Source: Spirochaetaceae bacterium (GTDB taxonomy: Bacteria; Spirochaetota; Spirochaetia; Treponematales; Breznakiellaceae). From it: 8,345 nucleotides of DNA. Of this stretch, positions 1 to 5,311 are shown piece by piece. Below the pieces are notes generated by a model. That model did no database searches. It saw nothing but the letters and a program-made list of their open reading frames with translations, and was not told the origin of the DNA. Positions within the stretch are counted from its first letter, which is position 1; every line of letters begins with the position of its first letter. Location of the stretch: assembly GCA_031284295.1 (NCBI GenBank), contig JAITAE010000248.1:1-8345 (forward strand), in the 5' to 3' direction. A program made the position numbers and the translations under genes.

Positions 1-239
1 TGTATAATATCGGGTACCTACCCTTTAAACTTAGAGGGATGTTTCTGAAAACATTTATATCCCCACGTTATTAATACTTAGTAGAGTATCGTATATCAGG
101 TTTCTTTGCAAGACCGCGCGTCAAATTTCCGGAAGGGTTACAGCAGAATTTTTCCATGTGCGATGATTTAAGAGGAGTGAGCGTCGCCTTAGGCGGCTGT
201 CATATCTGCCGGGGGAGCCACTCGACAGCGGAGTGAAAT
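1..239. other. Non-coding flank, no gene recognised
   Basis: No reading frame here looks like a protein. Visible structures are small: an imperfect hairpin near 36-60 (arms ATGTTT and AAACAT around CTGA, within GGGAT and ATATCCC), a possible CCCTTT/AGAGGG stem at about 21-38, and a GTCGCC/GGCGGC pair around TTA near 183-197. A TATAAT hexamer lies at 3-8, but its -35 region would be outside the window, so no promoter can be claimed. The 160-239 part may contain a further decayed portion of the transposase remnant that follows, but no frame could be followed with confidence. Confidence 0.4.
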
Positions 240-383
240 ATGGTGAGGGACAAGAGGCGCCGCCTGAAGCAGTGTCCGGGGCGACGGTGAAGGAACAAGA
301 TGGCGAGGCGGCTAAAGACGGCGGAAGGCAGGAATATATATAAGAATATGAATGAGATGGTAGAACCTGTCTTCGGGATAATG
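240..383 (+). pseudogene. IS1182-like transposase, C-terminal remnant
   Basis: The frame containing the ATG at 300 reads MARRLKTAEGRNIYKNMN and then EMVEPVFGIM. This resembles the C-terminal part of IS1182-type DDE transposases, where an (R)LKTxEGRxxY segment precedes a VEPVFG motif holding the last catalytic acidic residue. Upstream in the same frame a basic stretch (MVRDKRRRLKQCPGRR, from 240) ends in a TGA at 288-290, and past VFGIM the expected 'GFRRFxLRGL' continuation is absent. Only about 30 to 45 residues of a protein normally over 400 residues long survive, with no start, zinc-binding or N-terminal region. It is an inactive relic. The match was made by eye; a chance resemblance is possible but unlikely given the run of EGR...Y...VEPVFG. 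Confidence 0.55.
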
Positions 384-481
384 AGCCTCCGCACGGCAAG
401 CGCGCAAACAAGCTTGCGGCTGTGTATTAAACCCCACTGTGAAAAATCCTGTTTAGGGTATGTTATCGTATGACCATGAAT

Positions 482-848
482 CAGCATAGAAAAGCGGAAT
501 ACCTTTTCGTAAGCGCTTATTCCGCCGCTATAATCAATGCTGTCGGGACGAACTTTCATTTCAGTCCCGCGAATACCCCGGCAATATCAAACTTATTTCC
601 GTTTTCATCGTAAGCGGCGAAACGCCCGTACGCAGGCGCAGGATATAATCCGCACTGCGGTTCAGTCAGTGCTTCATCCCCTTCAATGTCCCGTAAGCCC
701 GGTCCGCAACTACCAAATCGCCACATCTGAAATCGAAATTACTCAGTGTTTCGCCCGTCTCCTCTTTGGTAATTTTGAACGTGTCGCTGGTCATGGTATG
801 TAGGTCTATCGCATACTACAAAGCTCCGGTGTTTTTTACAGTATACCA
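482..848 (-). pseudogene. IS4-family transposase remnant (frameshifts and stops)
   Basis: Read on the minus strand, 842 down to 669 gives TVKNTGAL, stop, YAIDLHTMTSDTFKITKEE and then a GDLVVADRAYGTLKGMKH block. This is the IS4-type pattern of an LHYAxDLHT segment followed by the central DDE aspartate in (A)DRAYG. A TGA at 666-668 interrupts it, the frame continues as LNRSADYILRLRTG (665-624), and a one-base loss then shifts it to RFAAYDENGNKFDIAGVFAGLK (down to 559). A further shift gives IDYSGGISAYEKVFRFSML (to about 482), matching the region before the usual VRxCA segment. A second stop (TAG, 816-818) lies between the GAL and YAIDL segments. Neither the N-terminal half nor the C-terminal YREQK-type region is recognisable. 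The element is dead; its ends and terminal repeats could not be defined. Confidence 0.75.
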
Positions 849-896
849 TTAATCCGACGGTTTGCCAAATCCAAATTAGTGCATATCAGGGCGGAG

Positions 897-993
897 CCCC
901 TGTAGTGGGGATAGGCGCGGACCAAAGGTCCGATGTACCTTGGCCCGGCCGCAGGGGGCGGCTGCCCTCTCTTTAACTTGTAGAAGTCAAGTT
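897..993. repeat. GC-rich cluster of small hairpins downstream of nusB
   Basis: Four stems lie in about 100 bases: CCCC/GGGG (897-900 with 907-910), CGGACC/GGTCCG around AAA (918-932), GGGC/GCCC around GGCT (956-967, extendable outwards to about 953-970 with one wobble), and AACTTG/CAAGTT around a 7-base loop (975-993). None is followed by a clean T-run on the minus strand, so a terminator for nusB is not obvious. The piece has the look of a degenerate dispersed repeat. A loosely similar GC-rich stretch occurs at about 3122-3190 in the opposite sense (GGGATA plus GCG-rich core), but the resemblance is weak. The remaining bases 849-896 and 994-1030 show nothing else. Confidence 0.45.
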
Positions 994-1030
994 TTGGAAC
1001 AGGCTCATTTTAATTATGAATTTTGTAGAC

Positions 1031-1447
1031 TTAAGCGTTCAAGCTCTTGCTGATGCTGTCCAGTACGCCGTTTACAAACTTGAAAGAATCGTCAACGCCG
1101 TAATCAATGCATAATTTTACCGCTTCTTCGATGGTAACGGAGGCGGGTATATCTTTCTGAAAGAGCAGGGAGTAGACTCCGAGGCGCATTATAGCAAGAT
1201 CGACGCGCTTTAGACGGGAAAAGTCCCAATTCTGTACTGCTGAACGAATTCTTTTGTCTATGACGGCTATATTTTCTATTGTGCCGGCGACCAGCGCGCG
1301 GGGAAATACGAGCGCTTCCTCCCCCATGTCCTTGAGTTTTTCGCCGTCCGCCCAGGGGAAGTCCAGCAGCTCATCTACGGGTGTGCCGGCAGCTTCCCAT
1401 GCGTATAGAGCTTCCAATGCCAGCACACGCCCTTTCCTCCTGGACAT
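1031..1447 (-). CDS. nusB: Transcription antitermination factor NusB
   Basis: NusB is a small all-helical RNA-binding protein. With NusE (ribosomal protein S10) it recognises boxA RNA and helps RNA polymerase read through rRNA operons. The 138 residues match the usual length (about 140). The start MSRRKGRVLALEALYAWE is the typical basic, alanine/leucine-rich first helix, and residues 76-131 carry the family C-terminal pattern: FSRLKRVDLAIMRLGVYSLL, then an IPASVTIEEAVKL segment and a final FVNGVLDSI. The ATG sits one base after the TGA of the SurA-like gene (TGA-A-ATG) with no clear Shine-Dalgarno, so translation is probably coupled. The codons for Arg3-Arg4 spell AGGAGG, 7 nt before a GTG at codon 8, but starting there would remove the conserved basic N-terminus, so the ATG is preferred. 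Confidence 0.95.
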   Translation of the reverse strand: MSRRKGRVLALEALYAWEAAGTPVDELLDFPWADGEKLKDMGEEALVFPRALVAGTIENIAVIDKRIRSAVQNWDFSRLKRVDLAIMRLGVYSLLFQKDIPASVTIEEAVKLCIDYGVDDSFKFVNGVLDSISKSLNA

Positions 1448-1448
1448 T

Positions 1449-2498
1449 TCAGTAGTTCAGATTCTCTTCAAAGATTTTGTAAGGATTGCCCTTTCTCAGT
1501 TCGTTTACGAGTTCCTGTTGAGCCTGTGTTATAACTTCCTGTTGACGTTTCCGCATAATAGTTTCCCTCAACACCGTCCTGACCGTTTCACCGTATAGCA
1601 GGTGGGTATCTTCCAGCGTAAGGAATTTCTTTGGGTATTTGTGGGCAATTTTGATGATATAGTAGCCCCTGGCCTGGCCCGAAGGTATTTCAAGCACTTT
1701 TGAAATCTTGCCCTGCTCCAGTTTAAGGGCTTCTTCCAAAAAGGCCTGTCCTACCTGCTGCTGACCCGTAGCGTTTTTTTGTATTATGCCCCGCTGCGAT
1801 ACGTTGTAACCGGCGTTGGGTGATTTGCCGCGCTGTAGTTTATCGTCAAAATTTTCCGGATTGTTATTGATCTCCCGCGCCATCTTGTTGGCTTCTTCCC
1901 TCTTTTTGTTTTTTTCCGCGTCGTTTGCGACCGGAAAAACAATTGCGGAAAATTCCACGGTTTCGGGCTGCACCAGATCGGTTGAATTAATGTCGTATTC
2001 CTTTGCAATTTCCGCTTCTGTCGGTTCCTTTATTGAGCGCAGCACATCCTGTTTTTTTGCCATAAGGTATTTCTGTATCGTAAGCGCCTTTTTTGCCTGT
2101 TCGCGGTATACGGACAGTTCCATGCCGGTTTGCTGCCTGATAGCGTCATTAAACTCCGCGTCGGTCGGGGCGCGTCCCAGCATCTGGCCCAGTTGGGAGC
2201 GCAGTTCGTTGAACTGTTGATTCACTTCCGCGTCGGTAACGGTGATTTTTTCTTTTTCCGCTGCCTGCAGCGCAAGTCTCTCGTTTATCATGCTGCTCAG
2301 TACCTCGCGTCTCATGCCCGCATCCAGGGGCCTCCCCAGAGCCGACTCCATCTGACGGACTTGTTCTTTCAGCATTTTGACAGTGATTGGTTCTGTTTTT
2401 GTCAATGTTACGGTTGCTACCGTTTTAAGGTCATTCTGCGCAAAAACAGTCGCCGCGGAAAGAAGTATCAGAGCCGGTAAGATAAGCCTTTTTTTCAT
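1449..2498 (-). CDS. SurA-like exported parvulin-type peptidyl-prolyl isomerase/chaperone
   Basis: Predicted periplasmic folding factor. Residues 1-20 are a Sec signal peptide (MKKR, then a hydrophobic core, ending VFA before Gln21) with no lipobox cysteine. Residues about 25-150 are helical and charged and resemble the SurA N-terminal chaperone domain (MLKEQVRQM ... REVLSSMINERLALQAAEKEKITVTDAEV). Residues about 178-290 resemble a parvulin domain: ETVEFSAIVFP strand, a helix with an NPENFDDK segment, then FLEEALKLEQGKISKVLEIPSG and GYYIIKI. Residues 295-345 form a charged C-terminal helix. The usual GGxLGW-type turn is replaced by NAGYNVSQRG, so isomerase activity is uncertain and the protein may act mainly as a chaperone. 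Length is 349 aa, versus about 430 for two-domain enterobacterial SurA; this one has a single parvulin domain. Start support: AGGTG on the minus strand (2504-2508), 5 nt before the ATG. It heads an operon with nusB. No convincing promoter was found upstream. Confidence 0.8.
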   Translation of the reverse strand: MKKRLILPALILLSAATVFAQNDLKTVATVTLTKTEPITVKMLKEQVRQMESALGRPLDAGMRREVLSSMINERLALQAAEKEKITVTDAEVNQQFNELRSQLGQMLGRAPTDAEFNDAIRQQTGMELSVYREQAKKALTIQKYLMAKKQDVLRSIKEPTEAEIAKEYDINSTDLVQPETVEFSAIVFPVANDAEKNKKREEANKMAREINNNPENFDDKLQRGKSPNAGYNVSQRGIIQKNATGQQQVGQAFLEEALKLEQGKISKVLEIPSGQARGYYIIKIAHKYPKKFLTLEDTHLLYGETVRTVLRETIMRKRQQEVITQAQQELVNELRKGNPYKIFEENLNY

Positions 2499-2536
2499 TT
2501 CAACACCTGTATTCAGAAAACATATTAGACTTGTTC

Positions 2537-2555
2537 GACAACCCGGTTGGTTGTC
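2537..2555. repeat. Perfect 7-bp hairpin upstream of the SurA-like gene
   Basis: GACAACC (2537-2543) pairs with GGTTGTC (2549-2555) around CGGTT. It follows GTTCGACAA (2533-2541), a 9-mer repeated exactly at 2600-2608. Lying 39 nt or more upstream of the SurA-like start, it would be in the promoter or 5' leader region of that minus-strand operon. Function is unknown. Confidence 0.5.
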
Positions 2556-2565
2556 TCACAGTCTT

Positions 2566-2622
2566 GCGGTTTTTCAGGCAAAGAGCCTGCGAACCTAAGG
2601 TTCGACAAAACCGCGTTTTTTT
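2566..2622 (+). terminator. Nested three-way-junction fold followed by seven Ts
   Basis: An outer stem, GCGGTTTT (2566-2573) with AAAACCGC (2607-2614), encloses two inner hairpins: CAGGC/GCCTG around AAAGA (2575-2589) and CGAACC/GGTTCG around TAA (2590-2604). The outer stem is followed by G and then T7 (2616-2622). On the plus strand this has the shape of an intrinsic terminator with a branched stem. No plus-strand gene lies upstream, so it would stop antisense transcription coming through nusB/SurA-like, or it is the end of a small RNA or a mobile palindromic repeat. The base pairing is seen directly; the termination role is inferred. Confidence 0.45.
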
Positions 2623-2958
2623 ATGGCAGTTGTTCGAAAACTGAAGTTTCCAAACAACCCTATTGTTTTACACCAACTATTAGAACATATAAATGCAAAA
2701 AAAGCAACAGTTGGCGGCCAGGGTGATCAGCCGCCTTTAAAATACGCCGCCAGCGGTTTTAAATACGCGGGTATATCCGTTTGCGGCCTTGCCGCTTTGC
2801 CGTCGGGCTTAGCAGTAACGGGTGGCGTTCTGAAATATACAGCCGACGGTACGTCTACCGGCACTATTTCCGCCCTGATCGATAGGATAAGCAGCAGGGT
2901 GCTACTGTTGGAAGCACTTATTAAGCGCCCAACGAGATCTCCGGTATCACAAGGGTAA
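2623..2958 (+). CDS. Hypothetical 111-aa ORF, unrecognised
   Basis: I do not recognise this protein. It starts MAVVRKLKFPNNPIV, then has a glycine/alanine/threonine-rich middle (GDQPPLKYAASGFKYAGISV, LAALPSGLAVTGGVLKYTADGTSTGTISAL) and ends in a leucine-rich, basic tail. There is no signal peptide or clear membrane segment. Codons in the second half look like real coding sequence. The first 12 or so codons lie inside a palindromic repeat (2628-2659), the ATG directly follows a T7 tract, and no Shine-Dalgarno precedes it, so the annotated start is doubtful. The stop (2956-2958) lies in the left arm of the first of three downstream hairpins. It could be a true small gene, a gene fragment captured by a repeat, or the remains of a longer gene. 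No neighbour suggests a role. Confidence 0.35.
   Translation: MAVVRKLKFPNNPIVLHQLLEHINAKKATVGGQGDQPPLKYAASGFKYAGISVCGLAALPSGLAVTGGVLKYTADGTSTGTISALIDRISSRVLLLEALIKRPTRSPVSQG
2628..2659. repeat. Imperfect 15-bp palindrome over the ORF start
   Basis: AGTTGTTCGAAAACT (2628-2642) faces AGTTTCCAAACAACC (2645-2659) across GA. Twelve of fifteen positions pair, and the three mismatches are consistent with point decay of a once perfect inverted repeat. The left arm contains GTTCGAAAA (2632-2640), close to the GTTCGACAA copies at 2533 and 2600. Confidence 0.5.
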
Positions 2959-2992
2959 CGCTGATTAACTTGAGGCCAATCATCGTTACCCT
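2952..2992. repeat. Hairpin 1 of three
   Basis: AGGGTAACG (2952-2960) pairs with CGTTACCCT (2984-2992). After one C/T mismatch, TGATT (2962-2966) pairs with AATCA (2978-2982) around an 11-base loop. The stop codon of the 111-aa ORF lies in the left arm. No T-run follows, so it is not a standard terminator. Confidence 0.6.
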
Positions 2993-2994
2993 AT

Positions 2995-3022
2995 GTATTT
3001 GCTCATTTCATTGCGCAAATAC
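2995..3022. repeat. Hairpin 2 of three
   Basis: GTATTTGC (2995-3002) pairs perfectly with GCAAATAC (3015-3022) around a 12-base loop. It begins two bases after hairpin 1 ends. The stem sequence is unrelated to those of hairpins 1 and 3. Confidence 0.6.
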
Positions 3023-3033
3023 GACATTAAAGT

Positions 3034-3069
3034 AGCACCGATTTATGCGCACTCGCATAAATCAGTGCT
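3034..3069. repeat. Hairpin 3 of three
   Basis: AGCAC (3034-3038) pairs with GTGCT (3065-3069). After one C/A mismatch, GATTTATGCG (3040-3049) pairs perfectly with CGCATAAATC (3054-3063) around CACT. This is the strongest of the three stems, 15 pairs with a single mismatch. The next T-rich stretch is not adjacent. Confidence 0.65.
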
Positions 3070-3194
3070 TCCCAAGATATTTCGCCGGAAGCTGAAGCGA
3101 CCGCTTTTCTGATTTTTGAACGGGTACGTGGAGGGCAAATGCGCCGGGGCGCAGCCTGCGCGGACGCATATCCCAGAGGCGGCGCGGGCCACCC
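3070..3194. other. GC-rich spacer upstream of the tRNA promoter
   Basis: No gene is visible. Two alternative stems overlap: TGCGCC/GGCGCA (3140-3145 with 3148-3153) and GCGCA/TGCGC (3149-3153 with 3157-3161), which cannot form together. The stretch GGGTACGTGGAGGGC at 3122-3136 and the GCG-rich core that follows may belong to the same degenerate repeat class as 897-970, but this was judged by eye and is weak. Confidence 0.35.
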
Positions 3195-3223
3195 TTGACA
3201 GTTTTTTTGCAATCCTGTATAAA
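3195..3223 (+). promoter_or_regulatory. Sigma-70 type promoter for tRNA-Gly and tig
   Basis: The -35 box TTGACA (3195-3200) is a perfect match, the spacer is exactly 17 nt, and the -10 box TATAAA (3218-3223) matches five of six positions. Transcription would start near 3230, about 8 nt before the mature tRNA 5' end. This is the only strong promoter seen before the tig-clpP-clpX run. Confidence 0.8.
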
Positions 3224-3237
3224 TTGATTATGCGAAC

Positions 3238-3309
3238 GCGGGAATAGCTCAGTGGTAGAGCGCCACCTTGCCAAGGTGGATGTCGCGGGTCCGACTCCCG
3301 TTTCCCGCT
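3238..3309 (+). tRNA. tRNA-Gly (anticodon GCC)
   Basis: A full cloverleaf can be drawn. The acceptor stem is GCGGGAA (3238-3244) with TTCCCGC (3302-3308). The D arm is GCTC/GAGC with loop AGTGGTA, which keeps the G18-G19 pair. The anticodon arm is CCACC/GGTGG with loop TTGCCAA, giving anticodon GCC for GGC/GGU codons. The variable loop is ATGTC, and the T arm is GCGGG/CCCGT (one G-T closing pair). The discriminator base is T and CCA is not encoded. The T-loop reads TCCGACT rather than TTCGANT, so position 55 is C (3291), not the near-invariant U that becomes pseudouridine. The rest of the tRNA looks functional. Confidence 0.95.
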
Positions 3310-3326
3310 CTATTTTAACAAATTTT

Positions 3327-3333
3327 AAGAGGG
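3327..3333 (+). promoter_or_regulatory. Ribosome binding site for tig
   Basis: AAGAGGG lies 4 nt before a GTG at 3338. It supports GTG as the tig start; the frame has no better-placed ATG nearby. Confidence 0.7.
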
Positions 3334-3337
3334 TATC

Positions 3338-4687
3338 GTGGCGGTAACACAAGAGATCACACATCTGGAGAATTCGGCGGTCAAGCTGACTTTTACCTAT
3401 AACAACGAAGAATTGTGTGCAAAGTACAACACAGTTGTCGGCGATTTTGCAAAAGATATGCAGATAAAGGGTTTTCGCAAGGGCAAAGCACCTATTTCCG
3501 TGCTTGAACGCAAGTTGGGCAAACTGCTTCAGGAAGACGCGCTCAACTCTATCATCGCGGACACCGTGAATGAAGCCATCAAAAGTGAATACTTTCCGAA
3601 AGACGCCCTCCCGCTGTCGTATTCTGACCCCAAGGTTGAAGGCGAACCTAAACTTGATCTTTCATCAGAACTTGTTTTTTCGGTTAAATACGATGTGGCG
3701 CCTCAGGTTACGGTCGGACAGTGGGAAGGGCTCGATGTTGAAGTGGAAACCGCCGAGCTTACAGATGCCGATGTTGAACGCGAACTGAATCAGATTCGTG
3801 AACGTAATGCCATCGTTATGGACAAGGAAGATGACGAGGCGGCGGAAAATGGCGATGTCGTTACGGTGAATTACAGCGAGCTCGATGAAAAAGGCGGGGA
3901 AATTCCATCATCAAAACGGGAAGATTTTACATTCACGCTGGGATCAGGACACAATTTTTTTAAGTTTGATGATGAAATTATCGGCATGAAAAAAGATGAA
4001 ACGCGGGATATTCAAAAAACATATCCTGAAGATTCTGATGATGAGTTGGCCGGTAAAACAAAGCAGATTCGCGTTACGGTGACAGCTTTAAAACGGCGGG
4101 AGATTCCGGATGACGATGAACTGGTCCAGGATATTGACGAAAGTTTTCAAGCGATAGTGGACTTAAAACAGTATATACGGAAAAACCTTGAAAGAGATCT
4201 TGAAGAGCGCCTGGAAAGGATCAAAATCAATAGAATCATCGAAAAGATAGTTGAGCAGAATCCTCCGTCCATACCGGAGTCAATGATTGCTATAGAAATG
4301 TTCAATTCACTGCGGCAAGCATTCGGGATGTTTAATATTCAGAACGCGGATACGACTCGTTTTGCTCAGGAGGCGATGAAAGACGAAACGCGCAGACTGG
4401 AAGCTGTTAAAAGAATTCAGGCGTCATTGGTCAGAGACAAACTGATACAGCAGTTGAATATTGAGGTATCTGAGGAGGAATTGGAAAGAAACTATGAAAA
4501 TATCGCGGAAGAATCGGGAACCTCGTTTGAAGAGGTGAAAGAAAAGTACGAAATGGATGGTGAAGTAAATGAATATCTTATCAGCGACATTAAGCATGAT
4601 ATGTTGAATAAACTCTTACTGGAAAAAAACACGATAAAACCCGGTAGAAAAGTGAATCTTATGGATATTTTTGAGATAAATTCTTAG
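3338..4687 (+). CDS. tig: Trigger factor (ribosome-associated chaperone, peptidyl-prolyl isomerase)
   Basis: Trigger factor binds the ribosome exit tunnel next to protein L23 and shields nascent chains. The 449 residues fit the family (about 430-450). Residues 1-120 form the ribosome-binding domain with the signature GFRKGKAP at 45-52. Residues about 165-250 are the FKBP-like isomerase domain (NGDVVTVNYSELDEKG ... FTFTLGSGHNFFKFDDEIIGMKKDE). Residues about 260-449 are the long helical C-terminal chaperone arms (KQYIRKNLERDLEERLERIKINRIIEKI and following). Translation starts at GTG with a good Shine-Dalgarno. The tRNA-Gly ends 28 nt upstream with no terminator between, and clpP begins 9 nt after the TAG, the common tig-clpP-clpX order. 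Base composition is clearly more AT-rich than that of mutL downstream. Confidence 0.97.
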   Translation: MAVTQEITHLENSAVKLTFTYNNEELCAKYNTVVGDFAKDMQIKGFRKGKAPISVLERKLGKLLQEDALNSIIADTVNEAIKSEYFPKDALPLSYSDPKVEGEPKLDLSSELVFSVKYDVAPQVTVGQWEGLDVEVETAELTDADVERELNQIRERNAIVMDKEDDEAAENGDVVTVNYSELDEKGGEIPSSKREDFTFTLGSGHNFFKFDDEIIGMKKDETRDIQKTYPEDSDDELAGKTKQIRVTVTALKRREIPDDDELVQDIDESFQAIVDLKQYIRKNLERDLEERLERIKINRIIEKIVEQNPPSIPESMIAIEMFNSLRQAFGMFNIQNADTTRFAQEAMKDETRRLEAVKRIQASLVRDKLIQQLNIEVSEEELERNYENIAEESGTSFEEVKEKYEMDGEVNEYLISDIKHDMLNKLLLEKNTIKPGRKVNLMDIFEINS

Positions 4688-4696
4688 ATTATAATT

Positions 4697-5311
4697 ATGC
4701 ATGAAAAAATGAATAGCCTTGTACCCATCGTTGTTGAACAATCCGGCATGGGGGAACGTTCCTACGATATTTATTCACGTCTGCTCAAAGATCGTATTGT
4801 TTTTCTTGACGGTGAGATAAACGATTTAACGGCGGACCTCGTTGTCGCCCAGTTATTGTTTCTTGACGGACAGGATACGGAAAAAGACATAAGTCTTTAT
4901 ATCAATAGCCCCGGCGGCTCCGTTACCGCCGGACTTGCGATTTACGATACGATGCAGTATGTAAAATGTGATGTTCAGTCGATCTGTGTAGGGCAGGCTG
5001 CCAGCATGGGCGCGCTTATCCTTACCGGCGGCGCAAATGGCAAACGCATGGTTTTGCCGTCATCGCGAGTACTGATTCACCAGCCCTGGGGCGGGGCCCA
5101 GGGCCAGGCCCTTGATATCGGCATACAGGCAAAGGAAATACTGCGGCTCAAGAAAATGACGATAGATTATTTTTCAAAACATACGGGTAAACCGGCAGAG
5201 CAAATAGCTTCCGACATGGAACGGGATTTTTATATGTCCGCGGAAGATGCGGTGGCTTATGGCGTTGTTGATAAGGTTTTAACGAGGGGGGATCATGGCA
5301 AGATTGCGTAA
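4697..5311 (+). CDS. clpP: ATP-dependent Clp protease proteolytic subunit ClpP
   Basis: ClpP is the serine peptidase that forms the two-ring, fourteen-subunit barrel of ClpXP. The catalytic triad is present with standard spacing: Ser103 in GQAASMGA, His128 in [10 protein letters not shown] and Asp177 in [12 protein letters not shown]. The oxyanion-loop region [16 protein letters not shown] is at 71-86. Length is 204 aa. Two starts are possible: ATG at 4697 ([10 protein letters not shown]) and ATG at 4709 ([11 protein letters not shown]). The second matches the usual N-terminus better, because the N-terminal peptide is often short before 'LVPxVVEQ'. Neither has a good Shine-Dalgarno, so translation is probably coupled to tig, which ends 9 nt upstream. 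The 3' end overlaps clpX by 17 nt. Confidence 0.97.
   Translation: MHEKMNSLVPIVVEQSGMGERSYDIYSRLLKDRIVFLDGEINDLTADLVVAQLLFLDGQDTEKDISLYINSPGGSVTAGLAIYDTMQYVKCDVQSICVGQAASMGALILTGGANGKRMVLPSSRVLIHQPWGGAQGQALDIGIQAKEILRLKKMTIDYFSKHTGKPAEQIASDMERDFYMSAEDAVAYGVVDKVLTRGDHGKIA
5284..5291 (+). promoter_or_regulatory. Ribosome binding site for clpX inside clpP
   Basis: The purine run GAGGGGGG lies 3 nt before the ATG at 5295, within the last clpP codons. It fixes the clpX start and implies that clpX translation begins before clpP terminates at 5311. Confidence 0.65.

Noticed and set aside
121..480. RNase P RNA, tmRNA or SRP RNA in the left flank
   Set aside because: No conserved core such as the RNase P GAGGAAAGTCC-like block, a tRNA-like end or an SRP tetraloop region was found. 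The stretch is better explained by transposase debris.
200..559. Minus-strand 119-codon open frame as a new gene
   Set aside because: Its first 26 codons are the shifted end of the IS4-like relic, and the rest is antisense to the IS1182-like relic. It is a chance fusion.
537..803. Plus-strand 88-codon open frame
   Set aside because: It is the complement of the IS4-like transposase relic, whose minus-strand reading gives recognisable motifs.
2522..2527. TAATAT on the minus strand as the -10 box of the SurA-like operon
   Set aside because: No TTGACA-like hexamer lies 16-18 nt upstream, so the evidence is too weak to annotate a promoter.
2952..3069. Integron attC sites
   Set aside because: The stems do not carry the paired RYYYAAC/GTTRRRY core sites or the expected bulges, and no integrase is nearby.
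3027..3364. Minus-strand frames over the tRNA and its promoter
   Set aside because: They cross a clear tRNA and promoter on the other strand and have no protein likeness.
4671..4695. TATAAT at 4690-4695 as a promoter for clpP
   Set aside because: The nearest -35-like hexamer, TTGAGA at 4671, is only 13 nt away, and the 17-nt position holds ATTTTT. AT-rich bases at a tight gene junction explain it.
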